Under the pieces are notes generated by a model that worked only from the letters and a program-made list of their open reading frames with translations, did not search any database and was not told the DNA's origin. From Apostichopus japonicus (lineage: Eukaryota > Echinodermata > Holothuroidea > Aspidochirotida > Stichopodidae): a stretch of DNA of 64,000 nucleotides. The position numbers and the translations under genes are program-made. This document shows positions 24,021 through 34,980 of the stretch, in pieces. The DNA is taken from the NCBI RefSeq assembly GCF_037975245.1, contig NC_092571.1, positions 14,439,417-14,503,416 of the forward strand. Reading direction: 5' to 3'. Each line of letters starts with the position of its first letter. Positions within the stretch are counted from its first letter, which is position 1.

Positions 24021-24539
24021 ATCAGTCAATGATATATGATAGGTAGAAACACACTAGAGCGTTTTACTGTAATTTAATAATTATCTTGTTAGGAATTCAC
24101 TGTTTATGCGTACATGGATAGTAAACGTATTTGATACTTGAGTCTGTGAGGGATAAAAACACTGAAATACGAAAATGTTGTGAGGCAAGACAACCTTGAC
24201 CTTAGAATACTTTTCATATATTTAATGAGACGGAACTGATTTTGTGCGTGATACTAAGTTGTTGACTGCATGAAAAACGAACAATAACATGACAAGACGA
24301 CACCCATGTCTCTTTTGTAAGCCGACGAGGAGTGTGCATAAATTTAAAACTTAAAGTAGCCTTCAAGTTTATGCGGTACTATTACCAGCCCTATCGACGG
24401 AGAAATTATTCCAACCAGGATGCCAAAAGTATCACTCTCCCACGAAATATAATTTAAAGAGTGCTAAGCAATTTATGACTGCAACCCAATTTACTGGGCC
24501 AATAATTTCGGGATTATCCCCAGCCTGTTTATATATATG

Positions 24540-25290
24540 TCTTTGGAACTTCCCAAGCACAACTATTAGAGTAACTAGTGATGGACATGAAGTCCAAGTG
24601 TCCCTGAGTAGCGACAAAGCCAACTGTTGAATTACCACTACACGAGGTAATATAAATTTTAAACACATTAAATGTTACCTTTAAGTGAATAATAGTGTTT
24701 CTCAAATTTCCCTCATTTCAATAACAAGCAACTAGATATATATGTCTGGTCTGGAACATGTCAATTCAAAGTAAAAGTTATTATTCTGAAGTAAAGTAAG
24801 AGTTTTCATGTCACAGAGGAGAGTTGAAGGAGGATGATAAATTGTAAACAGACGGTAAGTATGCTGTAGGAGAGTAGCATGTATAATATTATGATCATCA
24901 TCGACCAATGGCACTTGGTACGTTCCAGCATCTTCTGTTTGGAGGTTTAGAACTGTAAAACCAAAATCATAAAAATGCGATGAATAATTTTCAAGTGAGT
25001 AATTAAAACAAATATTGATTGACTATATGCTCACCATTTGACCATAACAGCTCAGTTTCAGCAAAAGTACGGGTAGATGTCACTCCGATGTGGGCCATCT
25101 CAGTGAAGTTCAACTGAAATCGAAGTATATATATATATATTATATATATATAATTCATATTTATATGAAAAGGAAATATCTCAGAAGACAAAGTCACATC
25201 CTACAACAGAATAAAAACCTGTCAATCTGATAGCTGGTCCATCTTGACAATTAAAATTACAATCGATACACTCAGACAATGACATTTACT
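24540..25290 (-). pseudogene. Ig two-domain gene, decayed
   Basis: Reading on the minus strand from about 25290, the N-terminal cysteine region is visible (CIDCNFNCQDGP, then VVGCDFVF). A disrupted TA-rich stretch follows (25125-25160), then an FTEMAHIGVT block, a V-domain end (LNLQTEDAGTYQVPL), the HTYRLFTIYHPPSTLLC junction and part of the second domain (ELTC; near 24600 STVGFVATQGHLDFMS, where the usual cysteine is F). Stops occur after the TA-rich block and after QYLF, and frames change between segments. It is closest in arrangement to the intact gene at 51243-52026. Confidence 0.78.
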
Positions 25291-27024
25291 GGGACATTAC
25301 GACGAATAAAATAAAAAATTGTAAAATCTCCATTTGTAAAGATATCTGATCTTTAACAATGATTATCCTGTACGTTACAAACACCGCTGTCTAAATCTGC
25401 AGTGTCGTCTTTAACAATGTTTACGCTGTGCTTTAAAGCGACCGCCGACTAACTTTGCAGTGAAGTCTTCTTTCGATAGAAACCAATAGTAGACAGAAGG
25501 TATTCTAGAAGAGGTTAAGGATTGTGCGCATGCACGGAAGTGTTAACACAGGAAAATAAAATATTTGGTCACAGTATTCAGTGAAATAATATAAGTATTT
25601 CTCAATTCCTGTTAATCTGCCTTCGGAGTGTTGATTGTAGAAGGCAAAGAACCAATGTTTATTTTTCTCGCTTATCCTTTCAATGCTCAGCTTACCATTT
25701 GTTACTCTCAGAGAATGGATGATGATAAATCTCTTTCATAGTTTCCATTTGCAAACCATATGACTATATGACAGTAATGTGTTTATATACAGGTAAATAT
25801 AAACTAAACGCTGGTTATGCGAAATAATCCTCTGACGCTGTACAAAGCTTTTGCGCCCGGTGCTTGGCTAAGTAACTTTTAAATGTTAAAGAATCGAAAT
25901 CTCATTGATATTTCAATGAAATACTGCGTGAAATCTTAAAAAAATGAAACGAAAATCGCCTTCAACCTGAAAAGCGAATGTCACACTGACAAGGTTGTGC
26001 AGAGATGTCGGTGGTTTTCTTAAAAAACAAACGGATGTGAACTGAATATGACAGAATGTTTCACATTAGTGAACGTAGGGCAAGCAATGTCGCTTATTCC
26101 ACTATTTAAATCTACCATGAGCCCACACTCCATCTTCACCCATTCGACATACACCAAAACGGTAACAACAGTCCACTTTTAATTACAAAAATATGCTGCC
26201 TCAACTAGGTCACCACACAAAGGTTATAAGTATTTCCTAATATTTGTCCTAATACTTGTCATTTAGCCTTGGAAGATGATCCTGCTAGAATCGAACGTCA
26301 GGCCAACTTACTTTTACACATTCTCCCACACATACTCTCTAGTGGATAAGCAGTTTGCTAACAGTTTTATTTTATTCTAATATTTTCATCATACTATTTT
26401 AGGCTCTAAGGTCAAAATCTTATGTGAATCATGGAATTGTGCCGTCTTCCATGGTTATAACATGTTCTAATGTAGCTATATCCGCCACTGTGTGCAGGGT
26501 CTCCGTTTCTTAAAATTGAAGACTATTAAACAACATAACAAGGCTTCTTTGTATCACTGTACTTATCAATAAATATCACTTGAAGAAAGTTCACGTGTTT
26601 TTGTACGTTAGCGTTGAACGTTTACAAAAATGAACCTGGCAATGACAGGACAGGAATATCAGGAGGCGCCTGTAAAATGGAGCTTGGGATCAAAAACAGG
26701 AAGTCCCTTAACCATACCCACCGGCCCACGGACTTCGGAGCAACGTGTGCAAGGAAACACTGAGCTTAAAGTCATTTTGGATTAAAATTGGATACTTCAA
26801 CATTCAACGGGGAATAAGCAGTTAGAAAAGTAAAAGTTTCTGTTGGTGCGATTTAGTATTCAGAAATTGGTCATGGATAGTTTGTTAAATTTGAACGATT
26901 CTTTTCTTCTTGGGGTAGGGTATGTTTATATGTTAAGCGATGGCTATGCAAATAATGAATAGACACTTTTCTCTTTCATAGCATTTGCGTACACGGTTGA
27001 TAATAAAAATGACAAGAAACTCAC
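25291..27024. repeat. Spacer duplicated at 58.0-58.83 kb; no gene
   Basis: The block at 25990-26220 (ggatgtgaactgaa, then ccaaaac and acaacagtcca words) matches 58070-58240. The block at 26880-26990 matches 58730-58800, immediately downstream of the paired Ig genes. The rest shows no coding signal. Confidence 0.6.
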
Positions 27025-27333
27025 CTGGATTACTTTTAGAGATGTTAAACTCACATCGGCCAGAATACTGCGGTGTAGAAAAGAACTCCAGCTGTCCCTG
27101 AGTAGCGATGCATCCAACGGATGAGTTCTGATCACAAGACATGACGTTAATAGAAAGTCTTCATTAATAGGAATATCCGGGAACGAGAAGTCACATCCTA
27201 CAAAAGCGTAACATTCTTTTGGAAGTACTGCTTCTCTATCTATGCAGTGAGAATTACAATCAGTGACGTCACAATAACATGATCCCAGAGAGATGCCAAG
27301 AACAAAGAACGAAGAAACAAAAAATCCTTCCAT
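27025..27333 (-). pseudogene. Ig gene with internal deletion joining both domains
   Basis: The start at 27333 gives a hydrophobic signal-like segment (residues 1-18) and then the family's N-terminal cysteine block, ending VGCDFSFPDIPINED. Directly after that the sequence jumps, with a frame change, to the end of the second domain (SCDQNSSVGCIATQG, then RCEFNISKSNPG) and a GTGAGT donor at 27024. Compared with the complete relative at 58837-59644, about 500 bases are missing: most of the V-like domain and the first half of the second domain. The frame change makes a normal product unlikely. Confidence 0.8.
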
Positions 27334-28235
27334 CTTAACAACTTTTAAAGTTCCCTCGCGTCGGAGACTTGCGCCCGTAACTGTATGTTTCTAATACTCT
27401 ACATGTATAATTATCCTTGAGAGCATACTTTTAACGCATGCGTATCTTTAACTTCAATTACGCATGGCTGAAAATAGCATACCAATAGCATAGAATTGAA
27501 AGCCTTGTATATCCTTTTAAATGAATATATTTCTGTATTTTAATAATTACTCGTCAGATTCACTTTCTCTCTCTCGCTTTCTCTCTCCTGAGACATTCCT
27601 TCATGACAATTGTCTTTTATTCTTGACAAGTTGTAGACATATTACCTCTTTATATGTTGGGCCTAAGTAAAATCAAATATAGTCTTTATTGACCTTTTAT
27701 GACTCAACAAGGATGATAAAAGTTCATGGATAAAAAAAGTAATTAATTAATAAAATACATGGTACATAGCTCGTTCTAAAGACGACATGAAAGTATATTA
27801 TTACTTATTTTGCAGAGCTAAATGGAAGTTTTCCATACCGGGCTTCTCTGTGAACCGACTTGAGGAATATATGAGGTTTACAGAGAAGCAGTGATATGAA
27901 TTTAAAGGACCACTAATTTAACGGCTTACTCAGTAAGCCTCATCTTACAATATATTAATTCAATATGAGCTATGCATTATTCTTTCTTTCCAGTGCAACT
28001 CTCTTCCCCAAAATGTACCCCATGGAAATTCCCATGCGTATTTAAACAGAACGATTCCACTAACTCTAAATGAATTTCATTCTTCACGGATAGCATTCAA
28101 ATACTGCGATAACATAATTCATCGAAATTGAATCAAAGGGAAGATAAAATTGTCCATGTCATTGCCATTTGTCTTTCCTACTTTCATCCAATAATCTAGC
28201 TCCGGAATATCTATGATATCCATGGGGCAGCTTAC

Positions 28236-28710
28236 CAAACAGACGGTATGTGTGTTGTAAGAGAATTGGGCTGTCAGTCCCGTCATAGTAAATCTCTGTT
28301 AGGTTAATATGATATGTTCCAGCATCTCCTGGTTGAATGTCTCGGATTCGGAAAGAAAAATCGTCAAACCCCCCCGATGGATGCCAGAGCGGGTATTCAA
28401 CTTGGAATAGATAACGATCATAAGTATGATCCTCATTCCACCGGAACGTACCAGAGTAAAGAAAGGGAGCTCGAGGAACAGTATCATCGGTAGCCAGTTC
28501 GGTAAAATTCAAATGTAATCTAAGTATATATATATATACATATGAAAATGAAATACTTGGAAATGATAAGTCACAGCCTACAAACACATAACAGTCTGTT
28601 GAATTTACTATAGGTCCATTTTTACAGTGATAATCACATCCAATGTCCTCAGAAATAGACAACGTGATAAGAAAAATAAAAGAATAATATAAAGTAGACA
28701 AAAAATCCAT
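28236..28710 (-). CDS. Ig V-like domain protein, first coding exon
   Basis: An open exon from the ATG at 28710 to a GTAAGC donor (exon end 28236, phase 1). Residues 1-20 are hydrophobic, a probable signal peptide. The family cysteine block follows (GCDYHCKNG, then CYVFVGCDLSFP), then a V-like domain ending in DAGTYHINLTE. A canonical Ig V domain has cysteine two residues after that tyrosine; here it is N. The exon continues to HTYRLF and then the donor, so the second domain is not in this exon. No matching next exon was found nearby, so the gene may be partial or may splice onward to a transmembrane exon. Sequons for N-glycosylation (NFTE, NLTE) suggest an extracellular protein. A TA dinucleotide run lies inside the coding region (28523-28540). 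Closest relative in the window: 60760-61240. Confidence 0.7.
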
Positions 28711-29744
28711 ATCGATATATTGCGGTAGAGTGACAATTATTAACAGTAATTATGATGTATGTAGTAACCGCAGTCAATGCAACACTATTCGCATATGTCT
28801 GCAAAGCGATGAGCGTTGTTTATCAATCAAAACAGAGAGTCGTTCTCAAGTACTACCTGCACATTCGCACACGTGTGGGTGATTTCAATTGAATAAAAAA
28901 TGAAACTGATCAGGATGCTAATGAAATGATATCCCTATAGTTACGTCACAATGAATTCATTTGAAACTTTAGTTTTAATAATATTTGAGCTATTTTTGCT
29001 GATGTAGCCTGCTGATGTCTGTGGTGATATTGACAAATTTTAGAATTTTATTTTAACATGCTGTTCAAACATGTTTTGTATCTTTTAGCTGATCTTGTAG
29101 CTTATAAAAGAAATGATTCATAGTCAAGTGGTGATATTTAAATAAATTATATTTGACTCAACTCGGTTCAACACTGAAGGAGTAGTACTTACCACACATA
29201 TTTGAATCTGATTATTACTCAAAATAAGACTGCAATTTTCGAACTGGGACTCCATAGATTTTCCCAATATCCATTTGTGGACCACATTACCCGTCATGCG
29301 TTTTAAGCATGCAATTTTAGCCATCTTGAAATATTTTAGTCATGAAATTCCATGTGTATTATCCAATAAGTTCGGTAGTTTCTCCAAATTTAGTACATCA
29401 TTATGACCGAGGTATATGAAACTAAAATTCGACCATGTTGGTTGCCTAGTGTTATTTTCTAATAAATCAATAACACAGTGGTATGATCCAACAACGCTGT
29501 GGATTACATGCCGTGCTAAGGAAAATGAGCTTCCTCGTTACGTCAGCATCAATAATGGCCATCGCTTGTATGTTCGAAGACAGTGTATGTCTGACACTTA
29601 ATTAAATGTAGTTACGGGGTTTTCCTTCAAACGCCCTAACATTACTTTTAATGTTTGGATCACATGTTGACCTTACTTATGATACATACATACTTGTGTT
29701 TGTGCTATTTTGAAGGGAAAAAATAATTTGGAGAGATAGATGCG
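28711..29744. other. Spacer upstream of Ig exon; no gene seen
   Basis: The first 250 bases resemble 61241-61500, upstream of the paired Ig exon. They share a gcgatgagcg/gcgaggagcg block and a cacacgtgtg word, so promoter-proximal sequence was duplicated with the gene. No coding sequence was recognised beyond that. Confidence 0.5.
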
Positions 29745-29985
29745 ATAAAGTTTTTAGGGAAAATTTGCCAGTTGGCAGGCACTCCTGGAGGCGGTGAAGT
29801 GTGACATTCGCTATCAGGTTGAAGACGATTTTAATTGAACGGGTGGTTGGAGGTCTGCCTCTGCAGGTCAGGGGGCGTTTATACTTTTTTGGCTCGCTTG
29901 ACTTGAGTTTTTGTTTGTTAGAATGGGATGGATGGGTAGTGCCACTTGGCCGTGACGTTTTGGATCCCGTAGGGCGGGTCACCAA
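29745..29985 (+). mobile_element. 5'-truncated LINE (same family as 16379-21277)
   Basis: Matches the end of ORF2 and the 3' untranslated region of the full-length LINE, from the aatttgccagttggcaggc block to ggcgggtcacc. An internal deletion removes the stretch after the gacgatttt block. A clean target duplication was not found. Confidence 0.75.
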
Positions 29986-30613
29986 AAAATATATACTCTA
30001 CATACTCTACATTCTATTGGGTTCGTGTTTATGTTATCCAAGATTCGTGAGCCGTTCTATTGAATTCGGAATTCGTTTCGTGGAATGGGTAAGCCTACAC
30101 TAAAATCAACCTCACGACGCGAGTTCACGAGTCTTGAATGAATATACGCAAAAAAAGTATAATGCACAGTATGATATATTACCGTCACTGAACTGTGTGC
30201 ACAGTTATTGTACTAATGGGCCCACAGCACATGTGTGATGCACCCTGTACGAAACTTCCACTATGCCATGTTATCGATCAATTCCTTCGCGAAAAATTCA
30301 ACCAAAGTAGATCATACAATATTAGTGTGCTAAATATTTTTAAACCAATTCGAAACATATCTACATATATTTATGTAAATCTTCGGGAAATTTTGGACTT
30401 GTATATCTTCGTTGCGTGAGCGGTAAGAGGGGGTGGGTATCACTGCATCATCCGTATCGTAAAGTCACATGTGATATCTTTGTAACTATTTAGTTTTATC
30501 GAACAAAGTTATTTATGCTAATCCATACGTTACTACTAATTAAAACTTAACTAGTTACCGGTACTCATTAGCATTTAGTCTCAGATGGCGCTGTACCACT
30601 ACAAAACAAATGA
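29986..30613. other. Spacer; no gene seen
   Basis: AT-rich sequence without a recognisable gene or repeat. Confidence 0.4.
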
Positions 30614-30628
30614 ATTATTAAATTCTTA

Positions 30629-32477
30629 TACTTATATGTTCTCGTGGAGTGCGGACGTGTTTTCGGCTGCTCTCCACCTTTAGGTTGACCAAACCTTTAT
30701 TGTGTTTTTACGTTGGCCCTTCATTAGTTTGCAGTTTGTTTTAGTGTAGTTTGTGTGTTTTGGGTTTGTTTCGTTTTGGTTTTTGTATAAGTGCGTGGCT
30801 TTGCCACACCCCTAGCTGTCATGGCGGCTCGCCGTGACAGCAAAATCGTATTGTTGAGTTTTTCGGGGGAGGCTAAGGTCGTCCCCGGACAAGTGTTTTA
30901 CAGTTTTGCGTTCTGTTGGTTTAAAGGTCCCTGGAGAGGTTAGTTGACGCGCTTCAGCGTAAACCTCTCCGGGGTAGGAATTGTTTTGATGTACGGTTTA
31001 CCTCGGAGGCTGCCCGCGTCCGAGGCGTCCATGTGTTGGAGGGAGTTGAGGGACTGAAGGTCACACCGTATGACAGTTCGGTGTGGGTGACAGTTCTTCA
31101 TCTCCCTCTGGACATGTCTGAACAGACTGTTGTGCGGACACTGGGGCGTTTTGGGAAAGTAACCGGCTACGAGGAGCCGGAATTCCTTGAATGTAAGGTG
31201 TAAAGACCGGGGCCAGACGAGTTAGAGTACAACTCAAGTCCGATATCCCCTCTACCGTGTAGGCTAATGGGCACAGGGCCCACATTGCATACCCGGGCCA
31301 GCCTCGCACTTGTTGGAGGTGTGGGCTGGAAGGGCATGAGGCCAGGTTGTGCCCGAACAAGCGATGTAGTCGCTGTTTACAGGTTGGGCATACCCTGGCC
31401 GAGTGTAAAGGGGATATCATAGGTAACTCGTGTGGGAAAACGGGCCATGTCGCTCGTTTATGCCCAGACCGCTCATACGCCGCGAGAGTGGCTACGGGCT
31501 TGGTTGAAGCGGTCCCCGTCCCGGCCTTTCACACCTTTCACACCTGATGCACCTCTTATCGCCCCAGTGTCCGACACTAGCGCCCGGTGGAGGCTTCGTT
31601 GCTCCTTTCGTGTCCCACCTCGTCCTTGATCGAACTTGCCGAGACCGCCAGCCTGCCCACTGAGGCAGAGCAGGACAAAACGGCAGAGATGGTACTAGCG
31701 GAGCAGGATGCCGCTTGTACTGGTTCACCTGTAGCTACGCCCGCTATCGGTGATATTAGTCGGGCCCGAGTCAACCGGCCCAAGAGACATTAAGTGGCCC
31801 AGATTCTGACTCGCCAATGGAGGACTGCAGTACAGCCTTATTAGTTGTGGCTAAGGAGTCCTCCGATTGGTTTGATGAGACGAAACAGGCCACTGATCTC
31901 ATTGACTCGAGCGGCCCTTCCACCCTACCCGCAACCGCTTCCGCTATACCGGACACGATTGTCGCTAGTGGACCTCCTGTTCCTGACAGGTCCACTCGAT
32001 CAATGACGAGGAGCTAGGAACTCTGCTCCCTCGTAAGAAAAGGGGTAACACTGCTAGGGGCCTGAAAAGACCCATATTGGGAAAACTTCGCAGGTAATGC
32101 GCAGGCCTGTTGTCTACCATCGGGACGGCGTACCCCGGATGAAGTTTTGGAGTGGGTGGGTTAGTTGTCAGATGTGTGTGTGGGGGGTAAGGTTGTGTGG
32201 TCGTTACATAATATGGGTTGGGGTTCTGTTTGTGGTTTGGAGTTGGCTTTTTGGGGCTGGTTTGTAGAGCTTTATTGTTTTGGTTCTGTTGGCCTTTGGG
32301 TCCGTGTCCTTTTCATGTCACGTTGAACGCTACATTGTATACATTTGTGGGTGAGTGAGAGATTTCTGTTTGTGGGTTTTCAGTTGGGTTTATAGTGGTT
32401 GTTAAACAGACTGGGATTGTTTTTGGTTTTGTTGACCTTTGGTCCGTGCTCGTTTTTCTTTGCACGTAAAAAGCACT
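30629..32477 (+). mobile_element. Internally deleted LINE (second family), ends intact
   Basis: It is flanked by identical 15-bp target duplications ATTATTAAATTCTTA (30614-30628 and 32478-32492). The start (tcgtggagtgcggacgtg) matches the start of the full-length LINE, and the end is the second-family 3' tail (ggtccgtg, tttgcacgtaaaaagcac). ORF1 remnants fill 30821-32095, but ORF2 is absent: sequence passes directly from the ORF1 end into the 3' region. The whole is 1.85 kb, so it looks like a non-autonomous ORF1-only derivative that was mobilised by an intact relative. Confidence 0.82.
30821..32095 (+). pseudogene. LINE ORF1 remnant with zinc knuckles
   Basis: Starts MAARRDSKIV at an ATG at 30821, matching the ORF1 at 16596. 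Frame changes occur near 30900 and 31190, among others. Three CCHC-type knuckles are recognisable near 31313-31470 (CGLEGHEARLC, CLQVGHTLAEC, and CGKTGHVARLC with its first cysteine altered). Related RNA-binding protein, no longer translatable as one frame. Confidence 0.78.
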
Positions 32478-32492
32478 ATTATTAAATTCTTA

Positions 32493-33010
32493 CCTCCTAT
32501 TTCATAAGGTGATAAAGAGTTTATTGACAATGCGTTCTTAAATGTTCTTGTACAGTAGGAGTTCGTCTCCTATACACTTATTAAAATAACGAGTGTTTAA
32601 CTGTTCATGTAGTAATCAATATTCTTATTCGGCCATTGATAATATTTCTGTGTATACAGTTCTAGATTTCAAATCAAATATTCTATTGTTATCATATCAT
32701 ATATTACAGATGACAATTATTTTTTTTTCAGTGGATCTTCATCTCTCGCTCTTGTATATTTCTTGGCATTTGAATGACCTTAAACACCTAACCAACTTTC
32801 ATTGATAGATATCTGTCGCAAATCAAATAAAAATGCAAAGAAATAATATAGTTACGGTGGTCCTGATGGAACAGACGAGTTGCAAACTAACTGTGTTAGT
32901 ATAACCCGAAAACTAGTGAAAAAACAACATTTGTCGTGTTGTCCAGTTACGTGCAACACAACAACTGATCACGTTGGTATTCGTCGTCAAAATGCCAACT
33001 TATGAATAGA
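32493..33010. other. Spacer; no gene seen
   Basis: AT-rich, with no recognisable coding or repeat signal. Confidence 0.4.
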
Positions 33011-33038
33011 ATCGCTTCTCGGTCTTTTGGCTAAGATC
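33011..33038 (+). pseudogene. U2 snRNA 5'-end fragment
   Basis: These 28 bases match the conserved 5' end of U2 spliceosomal RNA from the first base (ATCGCTTCTCGG then TTTTGGCTAAGATC), with one mismatch. The similarity stops at 33038, before the branch-site-pairing GTAGTA, so this is not a working U2 gene. It is a retrocopy fragment or the head of a chimeric element. Confidence 0.75.
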
Positions 33039-33176
33039 TCCATTACTGGATATCAAACATCGTGTCGTTATTTCATTGTAAAGAGAAGAATATTTTTCAG
33101 TATCGATGATTGGTCATTGCAAGATTGCTTGGTGATGAATGAGATGGCGTAGCCCACAGTAAAATTACAAACAATT

Positions 33177-33418
33177 GTGGTTTGGAGTTGGCTTTTTTTC
33201 GGCCGGATTGTAGAGCTTTGTTGTTTTGGTTGTTGGCCTTTTCGTCCGTGTCCTTTTCACGTTACGTTGAACGCTGCATTGTATACGTTTGTGGGTTGGT
33301 GAGAGGTTTCTGTTTGTGGGATTTCGGTTGGGTTTTGGTGGTTGTTTAACAGACTGGGATTGTTTTTGGTTTTGTTGACCTTTGGTCCGTGTCCGTTTTC
33401 TTTGCACGTAAAAAGCAT
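33177..33418 (+). mobile_element. 5'-truncated LINE, second family tail
   Basis: A 3' untranslated fragment ending ctttgcacgtaaaaagcat, with a short direct repeat AACAATT on both sides (ending at 33176 and 33426). It matches the 3' part of 30629-32477. Confidence 0.75.
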
Positions 33419-33429
33419 AAACAATTACG

Positions 33430-33668
33430 ATCGGTTTGTTGGCTCTTCCAGACCTGTTTGCTCGTATTCGGGCTTAGTGGGAATGGAGGGTCTGTGGTAG
33501 GAAGGGAAGGAGGGGTGCCGAACGCTTTTACTTTTGTATTCAATTCAGTGTTGGGGTTGGTGTGGAGTAATTGTTTGTTGATGATAGTTTTAGTTACTGC
33601 ACTGATAAGGTGTGGTTTTTAGTGAGTTTTAGGACGTGACGTGACGTTTTGGATTACGTAACAGCACA
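33430..33668 (+). mobile_element. Probable LINE tail, third subfamily
   Basis: GT-rich sequence ending gtgacgttttggattacgtaacagcac, like the ends of the other LINE families but with a different body. It shares the gtaattgtttgttg block with the fragment ending at 50370. Boundaries are approximate. Confidence 0.5.
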
Positions 33669-33684
33669 GTAAAGTTAAACCCAC

Positions 33685-33735
33685 AACAATCGGTTTCGAA
33701 CCGATGGATGCACCGTTTAACCTACATACCCCACT
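33685..33735 (-). repeat. tRNA-like T-arm remnant
   Basis: On the minus strand ATCGG-TTCGAAA-CCGAT forms a perfect 5-bp stem with a 7-base T-loop, preceded by a box A-like ggttaaacgg. No matching acceptor stem closes the structure, so this is a decayed tRNA or SINE head and not a tRNA gene. Confidence 0.3.
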
Positions 33736-34980
33736 AAGTTAGAATAATTAGCATACAGCCTCGTATGTGTTGTATTAATTCTGTCAAAAGTCATTCATGT
33801 GGAGGAAAGTTTGGATTTTTGCAATTGAGGAATGTTTTTAAGGTCCGAAGATCTTGAACTATTAGAGTGGTCCTCTCAATTATGTACAAACTATATCTAA
33901 CTTTAGAATTTGTTACCAATCTCTGCCGTTATCTACCTATTTAACGTTTCCTTTTCTGTTTTACTTGTCTTTTTTTTCTGGCTTACTGACCTGGGCGAGG
34001 TCATATTTGCATTCAAAGAATTGTTATTTCTTCCTTTTATTCAATTATGACTCCTTTGAATCTCTTCTATTACGTGCTCGCTGGGGACATCTTTTCTACA
34101 TGTTCTCCTTTTAAACTTTTGTAGCAGCCCTTTGTCACCTCAATCATTTTTTAATTTAATAATTAGTGATGAACGGTTGTGGGACATGACCAGTAATTGC
34201 CGTACCAACCATTCAGTGCGAGTTCTTAAATACGCGATTCGAAAAGGAAATCGCATCCAGTCGTTTTTTTTTTGTTATAAGTAGGCCTATTGATATACCC
34301 GAAGATGGCCTTTCTTCGTTCCCGAATTCGCGTTATTTCAATTCAATTCAATTCAATTCATAAGACTTTATTTCAATCTCTCGCATTAAAGTATGCAATT
34401 ATGACAATAGACGTGGGTAAATGTACAAGAGAACAAGAGATTGAGGAGTGCCAACAATGTTATGTAAAGATAGGTATGAACAAGCGGTACTGTACCTTCG
34501 TTACTTCAAACACATAGCTAGTACAGTAACTACTGGGGACACCTGTACTATATATGAGTATCGGCTGGTTGACTTAAGTGTCAGGGGGAAGCCATTTGAT
34601 GAGAGTGCCAGTATAGGACATTTGAGATTTCTTTGAGAAAAAATAACATGGGTTATGTATGTATGTATTTTAGATCCTCCTGCAAGCAGGAACTCGCGAA
34701 GAAGCCTTCTCGGCTTAGCAATGCCACAAGCTCACCGAAGTCAGTCTCTAACATTCATATTTAACATCCATGATTATGAATTGTCAATTGTCGAAAACTC
34801 TGTAAATGGACGACATACATTAATCTTGGAGTGACTCGAACTTCCGCGAATATTCAGGGTTGAATTTTTTTGTAGTACATTCACCACCTATATTTTTCTA
34901 TTCCAGCTAAAAAAACCTTCACTTTATTTCCTTTCACTTTCACTGTACTCACTTACTTTCTCAAATGGGTACCTCTGAGG
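33736..34980. other. Spacer with short repeats; no gene
   Basis: A five-fold attca repeat sits at 34338-34360 and a tatg repeat near 34653-34667. The block that follows (ctcctgcaagcaggaactcg, a hairpin with ctgcaagcag) looks like part of a dispersed element. No gene is supported. Confidence 0.4.

Noticed and set aside
25125-25160. TA-rich stretch as a promoter TATA element
   Set aside because: It aligns with the coding microsatellite of the related Ig exons, so it is a decayed coding repeat.
33011-33038. A functional U2 snRNA gene
   Set aside because: Only the first 28 bases match; the branch-pairing region, Sm site and 3' stems are missing.
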